Shown here: positions 37,356 through 46,904 of the stretch, piece after piece
Numbering within the stretch: the first letter of the stretch is position 1
How the letters are laid out: every line of letters begins with the position of its first letter
DNA from: Mesorhizobium sp. M1B.F.Ca.ET.045.04.1.1
Lineage (GTDB): Bacteria > Pseudomonadota > Alphaproteobacteria > Rhizobiales > Rhizobiaceae
Assembly: GCF_003952465.1 (NCBI RefSeq)
Contig: NZ_CP034448.1
Location: 3,077,001 to 3,141,000 of the forward strand
Length of the DNA: 64,000 bases
Direction: 5' to 3'
Notes under the pieces: model-generated
The model's input: only the letters and a program-made list of their open reading frames with translations
Told to the model about the DNA's origin: nothing
Databases searched by the model: none
Made by a program: the position numbers and the translations under genes

Positions 37356-38089
37356 GCGGCGGGATACAGTCGGAAGCCGATCCGATCCTGAGCGTGCGCG
37401 GGCTCTTCAAGCATTTCGGCGGCATCAAGGCCGCCAACGGCGTCGAACTGGCAGTCGGGCGGCGCGAGATCGCCGGACTCATCGGCCCCAACGGCTGCGG
37501 AAAATCGACGCTGTTCAGCCTCGTCTCCGGAGCCGTGATGCCGGACAAGGGCGAGATCCGCTTCGACGGCCGTGCAGTCGCCGGAATGAGCGCGCACAGA
37601 ATCGCCCGGCTCGGCCTCGCCCGTACCTTCCAGATCCCGGCCCTGTTCGACAATATGACGGTGACCGAGAACCTTCTTGCGGCGGCGGCGGAAGGTCACT
37701 GGCAGGGCGCCCACGAGCGCGCGGCCGAGACGCTTTCCCTCCTCAGGCTCGAGCATGTCGCCGACAACCGCGCCTCGGACCTGTCCGGCGGTCAGCAGAA
37801 GCTGCTGGAATTTGGTCGCGCAGTCATGCGGCAGGCATCGCTGATCCTGCTCGACGAGGTAACGGCAGGAGTCCACCCCAACATCCGCAAGATTATCCTG
37901 GAAGCGATTGCCCGGCTACGCGAACAGGGCGTGTCCTTCCTCGTCATCGAACATGACATGGAAATGGTGCGCAACGTCTGTGACCGAATCATCGTCATGG
38001 ATTCGGGACGGGTGGTAACAAGCGGCGCCTTCGAGGACATCGTGCGCAATTCTGAAGTCATGCAGACCTACCTGGGGCGCCCGCAATGA
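37352..38089 (+). CDS. branched-chain-type ABC transporter ATP-binding protein (LivG family)
   Basis: A 245-aa ATPase. Walker A GPNGCGKSTLFSLVSG, signature DLSGGQQKLLEFGRAV, Walker B LILLDEVTAGVHPNI and H-loop FLVIEHDMEMV are all present, so it should be active. It overlaps the LivM gene upstream and the LivF gene downstream by four bases each. LivG-type ATPases pair with the LivF product on the two permeases. Confidence 0.92.
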   Translation: MSGGIQSEADPILSVRGLFKHFGGIKAANGVELAVGRREIAGLIGPNGCGKSTLFSLVSGAVMPDKGEIRFDGRAVAGMSAHRIARLGLARTFQIPALFDNMTVTENLLAAAAEGHWQGAHERAAETLSLLRLEHVADNRASDLSGGQQKLLEFGRAVMRQASLILLDEVTAGVHPNIRKIILEAIARLREQGVSFLVIEHDMEMVRNVCDRIIVMDSGRVVTSGAFEDIVRNSEVMQTYLGRPQ

Positions 38090-38799
38090 GCACGCTGGCC
38101 TCCGAGAACATCGTCACCGGCTACGGCAAGCAGGAGATCGTCCATGGCATCTCGCTGACGGCCGAGGTCGGGAAGATCACTTGCATCTTCGGGCCGAACG
38201 GCTGCGGCAAATCCACCTTGCTAAAGGCGATCGCCGGGGCGCTACCGGTGTGGAATGGTGCCGCCCGCCTTGGCGAAACCGTGCTGTCCAATCTGCCAGT
38301 GCACGAGGTGGTACGGCAGGGGCTGGTGCTGATGCCGCAGGGCGGTGGCGTGTTCCCGCGCCTGACGGTGATGGAGAACCTGCGCATGGGTGGTTACGCT
38401 ATCGCCGACAAGCGGCTGGTGGAAAGGCGCATTGAGACATTGATCGACCAGTATCCGTCGCTGGCCAGGCGGCGCAAAACGGCGGCCGGCGCGTTGTCGG
38501 GCGGCGAGCAGGCGATGCTGTCGCTGGCCCGCGCGCTGGTTTCGGAGCCACGCTTTATCTTGCTCGATGAGCCTTCCGCCGGCCTGTCGCCGGCCATGGT
38601 GATCGAGACGCTGGAGCGCATCACGACGCTGACGAAACAAGGCATCGGCATATTGATGGTCGAGCAGAACATCCGCGAAGCCATGCCGATCGCAGACAAG
38701 CTCTACATCTTGGCCGCCGGCTCGAAACGCTTCGAGGGCAGCCCGCAAGACGTGCGCGACGACCGTCAGATCATGGACATTTATATGGGCGGAGCCTGA
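38086..38799 (+). CDS. branched-chain-type ABC transporter ATP-binding protein (LivF family)
   Basis: A 237-aa ATPase. Walker A FGPNGCGKSTLLKAIAG, signature LSGGEQAMLSLARALVS, Walker B FILLDEPSAGLSPAMV and LMVEQNIREA are present. It is last gene of the operon. The terminal codons and stop lie inside the first copy of a perfect 25-base tandem duplication (38782-38831). Confidence 0.92.
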   Translation: MSTLASENIVTGYGKQEIVHGISLTAEVGKITCIFGPNGCGKSTLLKAIAGALPVWNGAARLGETVLSNLPVHEVVRQGLVLMPQGGGVFPRLTVMENLRMGGYAIADKRLVERRIETLIDQYPSLARRRKTAAGALSGGEQAMLSLARALVSEPRFILLDEPSAGLSPAMVIETLERITTLTKQGIGILMVEQNIREAMPIADKLYILAAGSKRFEGSPQDVRDDRQIMDIYMGGA

Positions 38800-38831
38800 A
38801 GTCTCGTATATGGGCGGAGCCTGAAGTCTCG
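38782..38831. repeat. perfect 25-base tandem duplication at the end of livF-like gene
   Basis: Two identical adjacent 25-base units (38782-38806 and 38807-38831), each beginning TATATGGGCGGAGCCTGAAG. The first contains the stop codon of the ATPase gene. The second is non-coding and would let the gene keep its end if either copy were lost. Confidence 0.9.
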
Positions 38832-39482
38832 AACGCTGACCTCTTCTTCCCGGTCATCCACGACAAGACACAATTCTATGCGCCGAGAGGCCGAAACGGT
38901 GAGAAGTCTGCCCGTGATTCCCCTCCTCAGTTTAGGCTTGGAATCATCGCCTGATATTGCTCTTGGGAATCGGAATAACGGTCCCATACTTTCGTGCCTT
39001 TTCACCAACACGCCCGGAATTCACACCAGGATACGCCTTGGATATTCGACGAATCGACGCGTTCGTCGAAGCAAGATTGGACCGTCCGCAGTCGTTTGAC
39101 GCGGCGGGAATCCGATCAAGACGAGAACCTACCGTCAGCGGGACGTGTTGCTGGGAGCGCCGAAACTCGAATGGGGCCCAATCACGCGAGGCCGCTTCGC
39201 GCCGCATCTTCGGTCGCAGTGACAGGGAAGGGTACTAGGGAAAAGAGGGTTGATCCTGAACCGACAGCCACAAGCTGCGCTGAGCGTATGCTATTTTGTG
39301 CGTTATGAATCACCTGAAAGCTGGTCCCTGTCGGCACAGGCGACAATCGGGCAACCAAACCGATTGCCCGTGGCAGCAACATGGAAAAAAGCGCCGCGCT
39401 CTGCATATATACAATTTCGCTAAAATTCCTGGAACCGGCAGCAGCCCCAGGGCTTGAGTCATGGTCCTCGAGGCGCGCGTGC
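38832..39482. other. gene-poor interval before ligD
   Basis: About 650 bases with no supported gene; several short overlapping frames on both strands lack domains or ribosome sites. A hairpin CGGGCAA/TTGCCCG lies near 39345-39370. No terminator with a T-run was seen after the Liv operon. Confidence 0.45.
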
Positions 39483-41255
39483 ATGAGCAGCGGCAAAGAC
39501 CGGCTTTCCTTCATCGAGTTCCAATCGCCAACGCTTGTCGCGAAGGCCCCCGAAGACGGCGACTGGCTGCACGAGATCAAATACGACGGCTACCGGACCC
39601 AGCTCATCGTGGAAGACGGAATGGCAAGAGCCTTCACGCGCCGCGGCTATGACTGGTCGCATCGCTACAGGAGGATCGTCCAGGCGGCGGCAGGCTTGCC
39701 GGTGAAATCTGCGATTATTGATGGCGAGGCTGTCGTTCTCGGTGACACTGGCTTGCCCGACTACCAGGCGCTGGAGCGCGAGTTGGGCAGGCCAAACTCC
39801 GCGAGGCTGATCTTGTATGCCTTCGATTTGCTGTACCTCAACGGCCGCGATCTGCGGCACCGGCCGCTGGTCGAACGGAAGGCAGCGCTGGAGAAGCTGC
39901 TGAAGGACAAGGCGCCGACGTTGACCTATGCCGAACATCTGGAGGTAAGCGGAAGGGAGATGTTCGACCATGCCTGCCGGATGGGCCTGGAGGGGATTGT
40001 CTCGAAGCGGGCGGACGCACCCTACCGCTCCGGCGTGCAGACGAGCTGGGTAAAGGTCAAATGCATCAAGAGCGACACCTTTCCGATCGTGGCTTTCGTC
40101 GAGAAGCTCGGCGCTGAGCCGCGCCGGATCGCATCGCTCTACATCGGCAGGCGGGAGGATGATCGGCTGCTGTATGCAGGGAAGGCTCAGAGCGGTTACA
40201 CGCTTGAGGTGGCGCGGCGCGTTCGCGAGCGGCTTGATCCGCTGGTCATCGACAAATCGCCATTGTCGGTTGACGTCGATAAGCCGAAAGCCACGTGGGT
40301 AAGGCCGGAAGTCCTGGCCGAGGTGCAGTTCAGCGGCGTGACCGATCGCGGCGTCTTGCGCGAGGCCGTTTTCAAGGGCCTGCGCGAGGACCTGGTGGCG
40401 ATCCCGGCAAAACCGTCTGCGCCCTCGCAGCGACAGGCGTCAGGCAAGGACCACCGCGTCCCGCGCGAAAACATCCTGCAACTCCTGCCCGACGCGGTCT
40501 CGCCTTCCAAAGATGAGCTTATTCGCTACTGGCAGCATGTTGCCGATCAGGCGCTGGTGCATCTTGGCCGGCGGCCGCTGAAGATCGTCCGCCATACCTT
40601 CGGCACAACCTTCTATCATAAGGGGATGCTGCCCGAGATCCCGGCCGCGGTGCATCAGCTGCGCATCAAGAAGCGGGAAGGCGGGGAGGGCACCCGGGTG
40701 TGGGTCGACGATTTGGCCGGCTTGCTCGGGCTTGTCGAAATGGATGCAGTTGAGCTGCATCCCTGGAACGCCACGGTCGACGACATCGAACATGCTGACC
40801 GGCTCGTCCTCGACCTCGACCCGGGCGAGGGCGTGGAATGGGCGGAAGTAACCGAAACCGCGCTGGCGCTGCGCGACATCATGTCTGCGGCAGGTCTGGA
40901 AAGCCGGCCGAAGGTCACGGGCGGCAAGGGCATCCATCTGATGGCGCCGCTGGCAGTGAAGATCACTCACGATGGCGCCCGGCAGCTGGCCAAGTCGCTT
41001 GCCCAGTGCCTCGTCGACACTGATCCCGATCGCTACCTGCTGTCGGCAGATCCAAGAGCCCGACGAGGTCGTATCTTCCTTGACTATCTGCGCAATGGCC
41101 GCGGCAACACGGCGGTCGGCGCGTACTCGCCTCGGGCGCGGCCCGGCTTCCCCATCGCGCGCCCTGTCACCTGGGCGCAAGTCGAGCGAAACATTCGGCC
41201 GGACGCATTCACCATGGATCACCCTTTCCGGGCGGCAGGGAGAAAGGCGGCGTAG
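39483..41255 (+). CDS. ligD: DNA ligase D (ligase plus polymerase domains, no phosphoesterase domain)
   Basis: A 590-aa ATP-dependent ligase of bacterial non-homologous end joining. The N-terminal ligase domain has the adenylated lysine in EIKYDGYR (Lys33), IIDGEAVVL and GLEGIVSKRADAPYRSG, with an OB-fold after it. The C-terminal primase-polymerase domain starts near residue 355 and shows LVLDLDPGEGVEWAEV, KVTGGKGIHLMAPL and IFLDYLRNGRGNTAVGAYSP. There is no N-terminal phosphoesterase domain. ATG 39483 gives the normal domain start; a farther in-frame ATG at 39381 would add 34 unconserved residues. No ku gene is in this window. Confidence 0.9.
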   Translation: MSSGKDRLSFIEFQSPTLVAKAPEDGDWLHEIKYDGYRTQLIVEDGMARAFTRRGYDWSHRYRRIVQAAAGLPVKSAIIDGEAVVLGDTGLPDYQALERELGRPNSARLILYAFDLLYLNGRDLRHRPLVERKAALEKLLKDKAPTLTYAEHLEVSGREMFDHACRMGLEGIVSKRADAPYRSGVQTSWVKVKCIKSDTFPIVAFVEKLGAEPRRIASLYIGRREDDRLLYAGKAQSGYTLEVARRVRERLDPLVIDKSPLSVDVDKPKATWVRPEVLAEVQFSGVTDRGVLREAVFKGLREDLVAIPAKPSAPSQRQASGKDHRVPRENILQLLPDAVSPSKDELIRYWQHVADQALVHLGRRPLKIVRHTFGTTFYHKGMLPEIPAAVHQLRIKKREGGEGTRVWVDDLAGLLGLVEMDAVELHPWNATVDDIEHADRLVLDLDPGEGVEWAEVTETALALRDIMSAAGLESRPKVTGGKGIHLMAPLAVKITHDGARQLAKSLAQCLVDTDPDRYLLSADPRARRGRIFLDYLRNGRGNTAVGAYSPRARPGFPIARPVTWAQVERNIRPDAFTMDHPFRAAGRKAA

Positions 41256-41408
41256 GTCACTCAGCAAGGTCAGGCGTGCCAATTGCGTAGGCGAATTTGG
41301 GCGATGTACGCATGCTCGTTTACCGCCTACGAGCGGCGATTGAACGGGGTGCTTGCTCCTCGTGGTCTTGGCATTATGGTAGCTGCCAACTGAGGGGGAG
41401 TGCCAGGA

Positions 41409-43448
41409 TTGCCTCTTCGATCGGCTCGTTCGCATTTGTGGGGTCTGATAGCTGCGGCCGTGGTTCCCGTCTGGCTCTTCGCGACGTATTTGCTCATTCA
41501 ATACGCAGTGCACGAGCGGTCTCGCTTCGAGCAGGACGCCCAGCAAACAGCCCGGCAGGCGTCGCTGATCGTCGAGGGAGAGCTCAACAATCTCCAGACG
41601 ATTGTTGACGGGCTGTCGAAATCGACTGCACTTGCCACTGGCGATCTGCAGGCATTTCGCACCGAGGCGCTCAGCCGGGCACAGGGTTCGGACCGCATCA
41701 TTCTCCTTCGCGATTTCAGCCGCAGTCAATTGCTGAATACGACCGCCCCGCAAGGCGCAAGCTTGCCGCCTGTCGCGCCACTTTCAGAATGGGAGCGCCG
41801 CCAGCTCGGAGCGGCCAAGTTTGTCGTCAGCAATGTTTTCGCCGGCAGCGATGGAAAACATTATCGTGTCGCCATCAGTGAGCGAGTGCGGATCCCAGCA
41901 CGCGACGACCTGCTTCTTTCGATTACCATCCCCACCTCGCGTATTCGCGATGTCATGATGCGGGCCGTGCCCGAGGGTTGGACCGTAGGGGTCGGCGACC
42001 GCGACGGCAATTATGTGGCGCGATCCACCTCGCATGAAGAAATGAGCGGAAAGCCGGGTCTCCCGGAGTATCCGGAAAAGATTGTGGGCCGCTCCGGCAC
42101 CTTCACGTTTCGCAACGACCAGGGCTTGACGCAACTGGTAGGATACTACCGCTCCCAATATTCGGACTGGTTCTATATGGCCAATATTCCGCTTTCAGCG
42201 GTCCAATCGCCTCTCTGGCGCTCTCTTGCAGCCATCGTTGGAATTGCTCTTGTGGCGCTTTTCATCTCCGGCTGCCTGGCCTACGTCGTGGGAAAACGCC
42301 TCACGGGGGCTGCAGCCGAATTGGCCGCGAGAGCTGACGCCCTCGGCAGAGGCGCCAAGGTGGAGCCGCTGACCACTACAGTCATGGAATTCGACACGAT
42401 CGCAAATGCGCTCGTCAGTGCCGAGCGAGCCATTGCGGAGCGCAAATTCGAGTTGGAGACCGTGCTCGAGACGGTGCCGGCGGGGGTTTGGTTCACCTAT
42501 GATCCGAAAGCCCTGCAGGTTATCCGCAACCGTTTCGCGGCAGAGCTGATGGGCTTACCGACGGATACCCCCAAGGCCTTCGGCGCTCCGGACCTGGTGA
42601 TAGACACGGTGGCCGAGAAGGATGGCCGTATGGTGAGCCGACAAGACCGGCCGTTGAGCCGGGCAATGCGTGGCGAACTCACCGACAATGAAGAGTTTTC
42701 CTACACGCTCCCGTCCGGTGGGAGGCGCCACTTGTTGTCAAGCGCGCGGCCAATCCGTGATCCGGAGGGAGGCATCATAGGAGCTGTCCAGATCAGCCTC
42801 GACATCTCCGATCGCAAGCGCGCAGAAGAACAGCGCAAGCTGCTGGTCAACGAGCTAAACCATCGCGTCAAGAATACCCTTGCCGTGGTTCAATCAATCG
42901 CAAGCCAGACGATCCGCAATTCCACTAGCCTTGCCGAGGCTAAGCGGACCCTGTCCAGCCGACTGGTCTCCCTGGCCAAAGCTCATGACGTCCTCACGCA
43001 TGAGAACTGGAGGGGTGCCGATCTCGAAGAGCTGATAGCTGCTTCAATTAGGCCCCACGCTCCGATGGAACGTTTTCAGTTGAGCGGCGACGAGGTTTGG
43101 GTGGAACCCAATATCGCGCTGTCGTTTGCGCTCGCCTTCCATGAACTCACGACAAATGCGATCAAGTACGGTGCATTGTCGAATGCAACCGGCACGGTTT
43201 CCATTTCCTGGGGACTCATCGAACAAGGGCCAGATCGCCGGCTAGAGCTTGAATGGCGTGAAAGCGGAGGACCGGTCGTTGCGGCCGTCAAACGCAAGGG
43301 GTTCGGCATGCAATTGCTAGAAGGCATGTTCTCCAGGGTGAGTCGGGTCAGCCTCTCGTTTGATGAGGCGGGACTTCTAGCCGCGTTCAGCGTGAGCTTG
43401 TCGGCATCGACCGGCCTTTCGACATCGGCGGCACGAGCCGCCGGTTAA
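41409..43448 (+). CDS. HWE-family sensor histidine kinase with periplasmic sensor and PAS domain
   Basis: About 680 aa. A first membrane helix (LWGLIAAAVVPVWLFATYLL) and a second near residue 280 (AAIVGIALVALFISGCLAYV) flank a periplasmic Cache-like sensor of roughly 240 residues. A HAMP-like linker and a PAS domain follow. The kinase core has the HWE H-box LNHRVKNTLAVVQSIASQT, the N-box FALAFHELTTNAIKYGAL and a W.E motif in LEWRESGGP. TTG 41409, nine bases after AGGGGGAG, is preferred over GTG 41400, which lies too close to that site. No partner response regulator is adjacent. Confidence 0.88.
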   Translation: MPLRSARSHLWGLIAAAVVPVWLFATYLLIQYAVHERSRFEQDAQQTARQASLIVEGELNNLQTIVDGLSKSTALATGDLQAFRTEALSRAQGSDRIILLRDFSRSQLLNTTAPQGASLPPVAPLSEWERRQLGAAKFVVSNVFAGSDGKHYRVAISERVRIPARDDLLLSITIPTSRIRDVMMRAVPEGWTVGVGDRDGNYVARSTSHEEMSGKPGLPEYPEKIVGRSGTFTFRNDQGLTQLVGYYRSQYSDWFYMANIPLSAVQSPLWRSLAAIVGIALVALFISGCLAYVVGKRLTGAAAELAARADALGRGAKVEPLTTTVMEFDTIANALVSAERAIAERKFELETVLETVPAGVWFTYDPKALQVIRNRFAAELMGLPTDTPKAFGAPDLVIDTVAEKDGRMVSRQDRPLSRAMRGELTDNEEFSYTLPSGGRRHLLSSARPIRDPEGGIIGAVQISLDISDRKRAEEQRKLLVNELNHRVKNTLAVVQSIASQTIRNSTSLAEAKRTLSSRLVSLAKAHDVLTHENWRGADLEELIAASIRPHAPMERFQLSGDEVWVEPNIALSFALAFHELTTNAIKYGALSNATGTVSISWGLIEQGPDRRLELEWRESGGPVVAAVKRKGFGMQLLEGMFSRVSRVSLSFDEAGLLAAFSVSLSASTGLSTSAARAAG

Positions 43449-43516
43449 CCAACGTATGTGCTGGCCGTCCGGAGCAGCAGTGCTTTCAACTAAGAGCGCT
43501 ATCAGCCCTTCTCGAG

Positions 43517-44287
43517 CTAAATCAATTCGATCCAGGCGGGGGCATGATCGCTTGGCTTTTCCCAACCGCGCACCGAAACATCGACGCCCGCGCTCTGAAG
43601 CCTGTTTGAAAGCGCTGGACTCACCAGGAGATGATCCATCCGCAGACCGGAGCTGCGGTCGTAACCGCCTCGGTAGGAGAAGTTCCAGTAAGTGTAGACG
43701 CCCTTGTCCGGGTGAATTTGCCGAACCGCATCCGTCCAGCCCATCTTGAGCATATCGGCGTAAGCCTGACGGCTCTGCGGGAAATACACGGCATCGCCAA
43801 GCCACCTTGCCGGAGCCACCGCATCGATCGGCGTAGGAACCACGTTGTAATCGCCGCAGAGGACCGTCTCTTCTTTGAGCATCGTGCGGGCGTAGCCGAT
43901 CAAACGCTGGAACCAGGCGAGCTTGTAATCGAATTTCGGGCCTGGGGCCGGGTTCCCGTTCGGCAGATAGATGCAGCCGATTACCAGCCCATCGACCTCG
44001 GCCTCTATATAGCGACTGTGTGTGTCGTCTGGATCGCCGGGCAAGCCGCGCCTGCGCTCTTGGGGCTGAGTGTTACGGGCAAGAATTGCGACCCCGTTGT
44101 AAGACTTTTGACCGTGCCAGATGGCGCCGTAACCCACCTCCCTGATGGCATCGATAGGGAACCTCTCATCGGACGTCTTGAGCTCCTGCAGGCAGACGAT
44201 ATCGTATCTGGTTTCGTCCAGCCATTTGAGGAGGACCGGCAAACGCCCGTTGACGCCGTTTACGTTGAAGGTTGCGATTGTGACCAT
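43517..44287 (-). CDS. xth: exodeoxyribonuclease III (AP endonuclease)
   Basis: A 256-aa EEP-superfamily DNA-repair enzyme of normal length. Motifs in order are ATFNVNGVNGRL, IVCLQELKTSDERFP (metal Glu), CGDYNVVPTPID (D.N), YSYR-like FSYRGGYDRSSGLRMDHLL and SDHAPAWIELI. It would incise abasic sites and degrade 3' ends. It converges on the histidine-kinase gene with a 68-base gap. Confidence 0.93.
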   Translation of the reverse strand: MVTIATFNVNGVNGRLPVLLKWLDETRYDIVCLQELKTSDERFPIDAIREVGYGAIWHGQKSYNGVAILARNTQPQERRRGLPGDPDDTHSRYIEAEVDGLVIGCIYLPNGNPAPGPKFDYKLAWFQRLIGYARTMLKEETVLCGDYNVVPTPIDAVAPARWLGDAVYFPQSRQAYADMLKMGWTDAVRQIHPDKGVYTYWNFSYRGGYDRSSGLRMDHLLVSPALSNRLQSAGVDVSVRGWEKPSDHAPAWIELI

Positions 44288-44339
44288 GCGGTCATCTCAG
44301 CCGACGATCTCGAACTGTCTTCCGGGTCCTTTGCAATGC

Positions 44340-44546
44340 CTAGCTGTCTTCCTTGTAGATTTTGGCGGCTTCCTCGATCTTGCGCCAATCGTTCCCATAG
44401 CGCCGCACCAGCTCCCGCGCCTGTGCCGGCGATATGTTTTGCGTTTCTACAATATGGTTCACTTCCGCCTCTTCGCCTTTCAGCGGACACGAACGGGGTT
44501 TCTTAGGCCGGTCGGCCCCAGGTTCCTTTTCGTCTCGTTCCGGCAT
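44340..44546 (-). CDS. DUF3606-like small protein
   Basis: A 68-aa basic-acidic protein. The second half (VNHIVETQNISPAQARELVR then RYGNDWRKIEEAAKIYK) resembles the small helical DUF3606-like family common in Rhizobiales. It has one cysteine and no signal. It lies 52 bases upstream of the exonuclease III gene on the same strand, so the two could be co-transcribed. Function unknown. Confidence 0.65.
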   Translation of the reverse strand: MPERDEKEPGADRPKKPRSCPLKGEEAEVNHIVETQNISPAQARELVRRYGNDWRKIEEAAKIYKEDS

Positions 44547-44717
44547 GAATCGATTCTCTCCGGATCCGGATTAACCGTCGAGTGCCGGGAAGGTTTCCCT
44601 GGTTGGGCTCGTGGGCGGTTTCGGACATCTGCATTCGGTTGGCCCTGCCGCTGTGTGGCTTGAACCCAAACGGCTTGTGCAGCGTTCTTTGCCAGCAGTG
44701 CTGCCGGTCGCAATCCG

Positions 44718-45800
44718 ATGGATAAATTCGAGGCCCTTACCGCGCCGCAGAAGGCTCCTGGTGCCGAAGCGCGCTTTCCGTACGATCGATCGGCGGTTGA
44801 GCGGTTCCAGCAGGCATTCCCGCGCGCCAGGTGGAGCGACGAGCGCAAGAGCTGGTTCGTGCCAGGAAAGACAGCGGCGCGGCGGATCGAGCGCTGGCTG
44901 GCGCAAGAGGCGGCTTCGCGCGCGGCTCATGACGACAGCAAGGGACGGGATGCCTTTGCCTTCGATCCGCTGTCGAGCCCGTATCTGGAAGTCGGGGACG
45001 ACCTGCGCATCCGCACGCCCTATTCCAGGACCGTTCTCGAGGAGCTGCGAGCCGTTCCATGGGCGAGTTGGGATGACGAGTTGCGGGCCTGGAGGGTGCC
45101 TTTTCGCGCCTATGAGGAGCTGCTGCGCCGGTGGCCAAGCATCGAAAGAGCTGCCGAACGCGCCGAGCCGGAAGAGCGGAAACGGCGACGGGAAGCCACC
45201 AGACACACCGCTGAACACCAAGCTGCCAAGCTGCGCTATGCCGAACGCAGGCGCCATCGCTATCCGGTTCCAGCCGAAGAGCTTCCTCCGCTCGGCCGCC
45301 CTGTGGCCACGGCGCAGTACGGCATTATTGTCTTCACGGAGATTTCAGGCGAGCTCGCTGATGTCTCGGAATTAGCAGAGTTCTACCCCCAATTGACGGG
45401 AGCGGCCGTCGACCATGTCTGGACCAGATGGCGGCCGGCGACTTTGACTGAACTGGTCAAGACGTGGCCGGCCCGGCGCCCTGCCGGATCAACGGAACGA
45501 TCGAAAGGGTGGTGGCAGCCGACGCTGGACGAACTCAGGCCCGCTCGCCGAAAGGCGCGAGCTCTGGAGAGACGAAAGGAGAGGCTTGCGGAACCCCCCA
45601 AGGACGAAGAGGCCGAGCGCCGGAAACTGAAGCATGACGCAGATCTGGCTGAGGCGCGAACCATCCTGGCCCAGCTCCCGCACGTTAACGCCTGCCGGTT
45701 TCTAGATCTTTTCGGAGGCGACATTTGGCGGGAAGTGCGGCGGTTGCACGAAAGCGGTATTTTCCTGGGCTGCGCCCTAGACGCTTCCCCATCGCCATAA
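44718..45800 (+). CDS. protein with two HARP-like domains
   Basis: A 360-aa protein. Two N-terminal repeats resemble the HARP module of SMARCAL1-type proteins: ARFPYDRSAVERFQQAFPRA with RWSDERKSWFVPGK (residues about 19-60), and RIRTPYSRTVLEELRAVPWA with SWDDELRAWRVPFRAYEELL (about 98-145). The rest is highly charged and probably helical, with KARALERRKERLAEPPKDEE and an HVNACRFLDLFGGDIW ending. HARP domains bind branched DNA; here no helicase domain follows. No membrane segment is present. Confidence 0.7.
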   Translation: MDKFEALTAPQKAPGAEARFPYDRSAVERFQQAFPRARWSDERKSWFVPGKTAARRIERWLAQEAASRAAHDDSKGRDAFAFDPLSSPYLEVGDDLRIRTPYSRTVLEELRAVPWASWDDELRAWRVPFRAYEELLRRWPSIERAAERAEPEERKRRREATRHTAEHQAAKLRYAERRRHRYPVPAEELPPLGRPVATAQYGIIVFTEISGELADVSELAEFYPQLTGAAVDHVWTRWRPATLTELVKTWPARRPAGSTERSKGWWQPTLDELRPARRKARALERRKERLAEPPKDEEAERRKLKHDADLAEARTILAQLPHVNACRFLDLFGGDIWREVRRLHESGIFLGCALDASPSP

Positions 45801-45828
45801 GCCGCAGGGGCGGGCCCACCCTCCCAAG

Positions 45829-46095
45829 TCAGAGCCCGAGCGTCTGGCCTGCTTCCAGTTGAAAAAAAGCTGTCGATAAGCTTCTGGAGAAAATGGCGCC
45901 TCGGAAAGCCTCAACGGCCGATCCATGGGTGACATCAACCAATAAGGCCACCGCCTGCTCAACCTCTTCGGCAGCGCGGTCAACCCGATCCAGCCGCTTC
46001 GCCAACCTATCGTGAAGCAGCTCAAGCCGCGCGGCCCGGTGCAGATTGGCGCGCTCTTCGTAGTGCGAGTCGAGCGGTTCGAACAGCATCGTCAT
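45829..46095 (-). CDS. small hypothetical protein
   Basis: An 88-aa protein, MTMLFEPLDSHYEERANLHR then a helical, charged middle (ELLHDRLAKRLDRVDRAAEE) and VDVTHGSAVEAFRG. ATG 46095 has the site GAGGAG seven bases upstream, which supports this start. It follows another small gene by eight bases. No function recognised. Confidence 0.5.
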   Translation of the reverse strand: MTMLFEPLDSHYEERANLHRAARLELLHDRLAKRLDRVDRAAEEVEQAVALLVDVTHGSAVEAFRGAIFSRSLSTAFFQLEAGQTLGL

Positions 46096-46103
46096 GGGGC
46101 TCC

Positions 46104-46316
46104 TCAATGCGCGCTTGTGGGCGGCACCATTTTCAGCAGCCGCCGCTTGGCTGCTTTCGCTCGCGCTTGCCCGGCTCGTATGCGGCTGCAAAGTGCAAGA
46201 CTGATCGCAAGCCCGTGGTTGTCGTCGAGCATAGTCTTTGCCTGCTTGAGGGAGAGTTCGGCTTGCTTGGCGCGTTGTCTGGCGGCCGCCATTTCCAAGT
46301 TCAAAAGTTCAACCAT
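46104..46316 (-). CDS. small coiled-coil hypothetical protein
   Basis: About 70 aa (MVELLNLEMAAARQRAKQAE ... MLDDNHGLAISLALCSRIRA ... KRRLLKMVPP). The first half is probably a coiled coil. The start at 46316 is about nine bases from AGAGG; an ATG at 46325 is also possible. It is probably co-transcribed with the 88-aa gene that follows. No function recognised. Confidence 0.45.
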   Translation of the reverse strand: MVELLNLEMAAARQRAKQAELSLKQAKTMLDDNHGLAISLALCSRIRAGQARAKAAKRRLLKMVPPTSAH

Positions 46317-46679
46317 TCCTCGCATCCTCTATTGCCATCCCTTCCATTAGGAAACCGTCATTTTCCGCGTTGGTTCCGGTTTGTCCGGTTGCCGCACGGC
46401 GGGATGCATGACGGCTCCACGTCCGCCAAGGCCGAACTGGAGCGCAGGATCGAACAGGCCTTAGTTCCGAGGCGGAGCAGGTCAAGGTTGCTCGATACGA
46501 GGCGGCCAAGCTTCAGGCTGACGCCGCAGCCATCTGCTGCCCTTTAACACGAGAGCGGCCCGGCAGGCTGACGGGGTAGGCCAGCAAACGCCGGGCCTAA
46601 CCGGCGGAGGGCTCGGGGGCGAGACACGGCGCCGGCTGACGACAAACATAAGTCCTTGCTGAAATGATCGGTACGCATC

Positions 46680-46785
46680 CATAAGGCGGAGCTTTGCAGC
46701 ATGGCCGGAAAAATCTCGTCGCCATTGACGAGCGTTTGCACGGCGTTCGCGTCGAACATCTGCCCCTGGGAATAGCTGTTCATGC
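46680..46785 (-). pseudogene. possible relic of a phospholipase-D-like protein
   Basis: The minus frame contains VQTLVNGDEIFPAMLQSSA, resembling the segment that precedes the first HKD motif in cardiolipin-synthase-like proteins. Nothing else of that family follows, so if real it is a small fragment. The rest of 46317-46904 shows no supported gene. Confidence 0.25.
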
Positions 46786-46904
46786 TTCTTGCGAATTGCG
46801 GATCTGCCCCGTCGAAACTGTGCGGGACGAACCTCCGCACCCTTTCGACCAGAACTCACCATTCGAGCGCCTGCGGGTGGCGCCACGCATTGCAATGGGA
46901 CATC

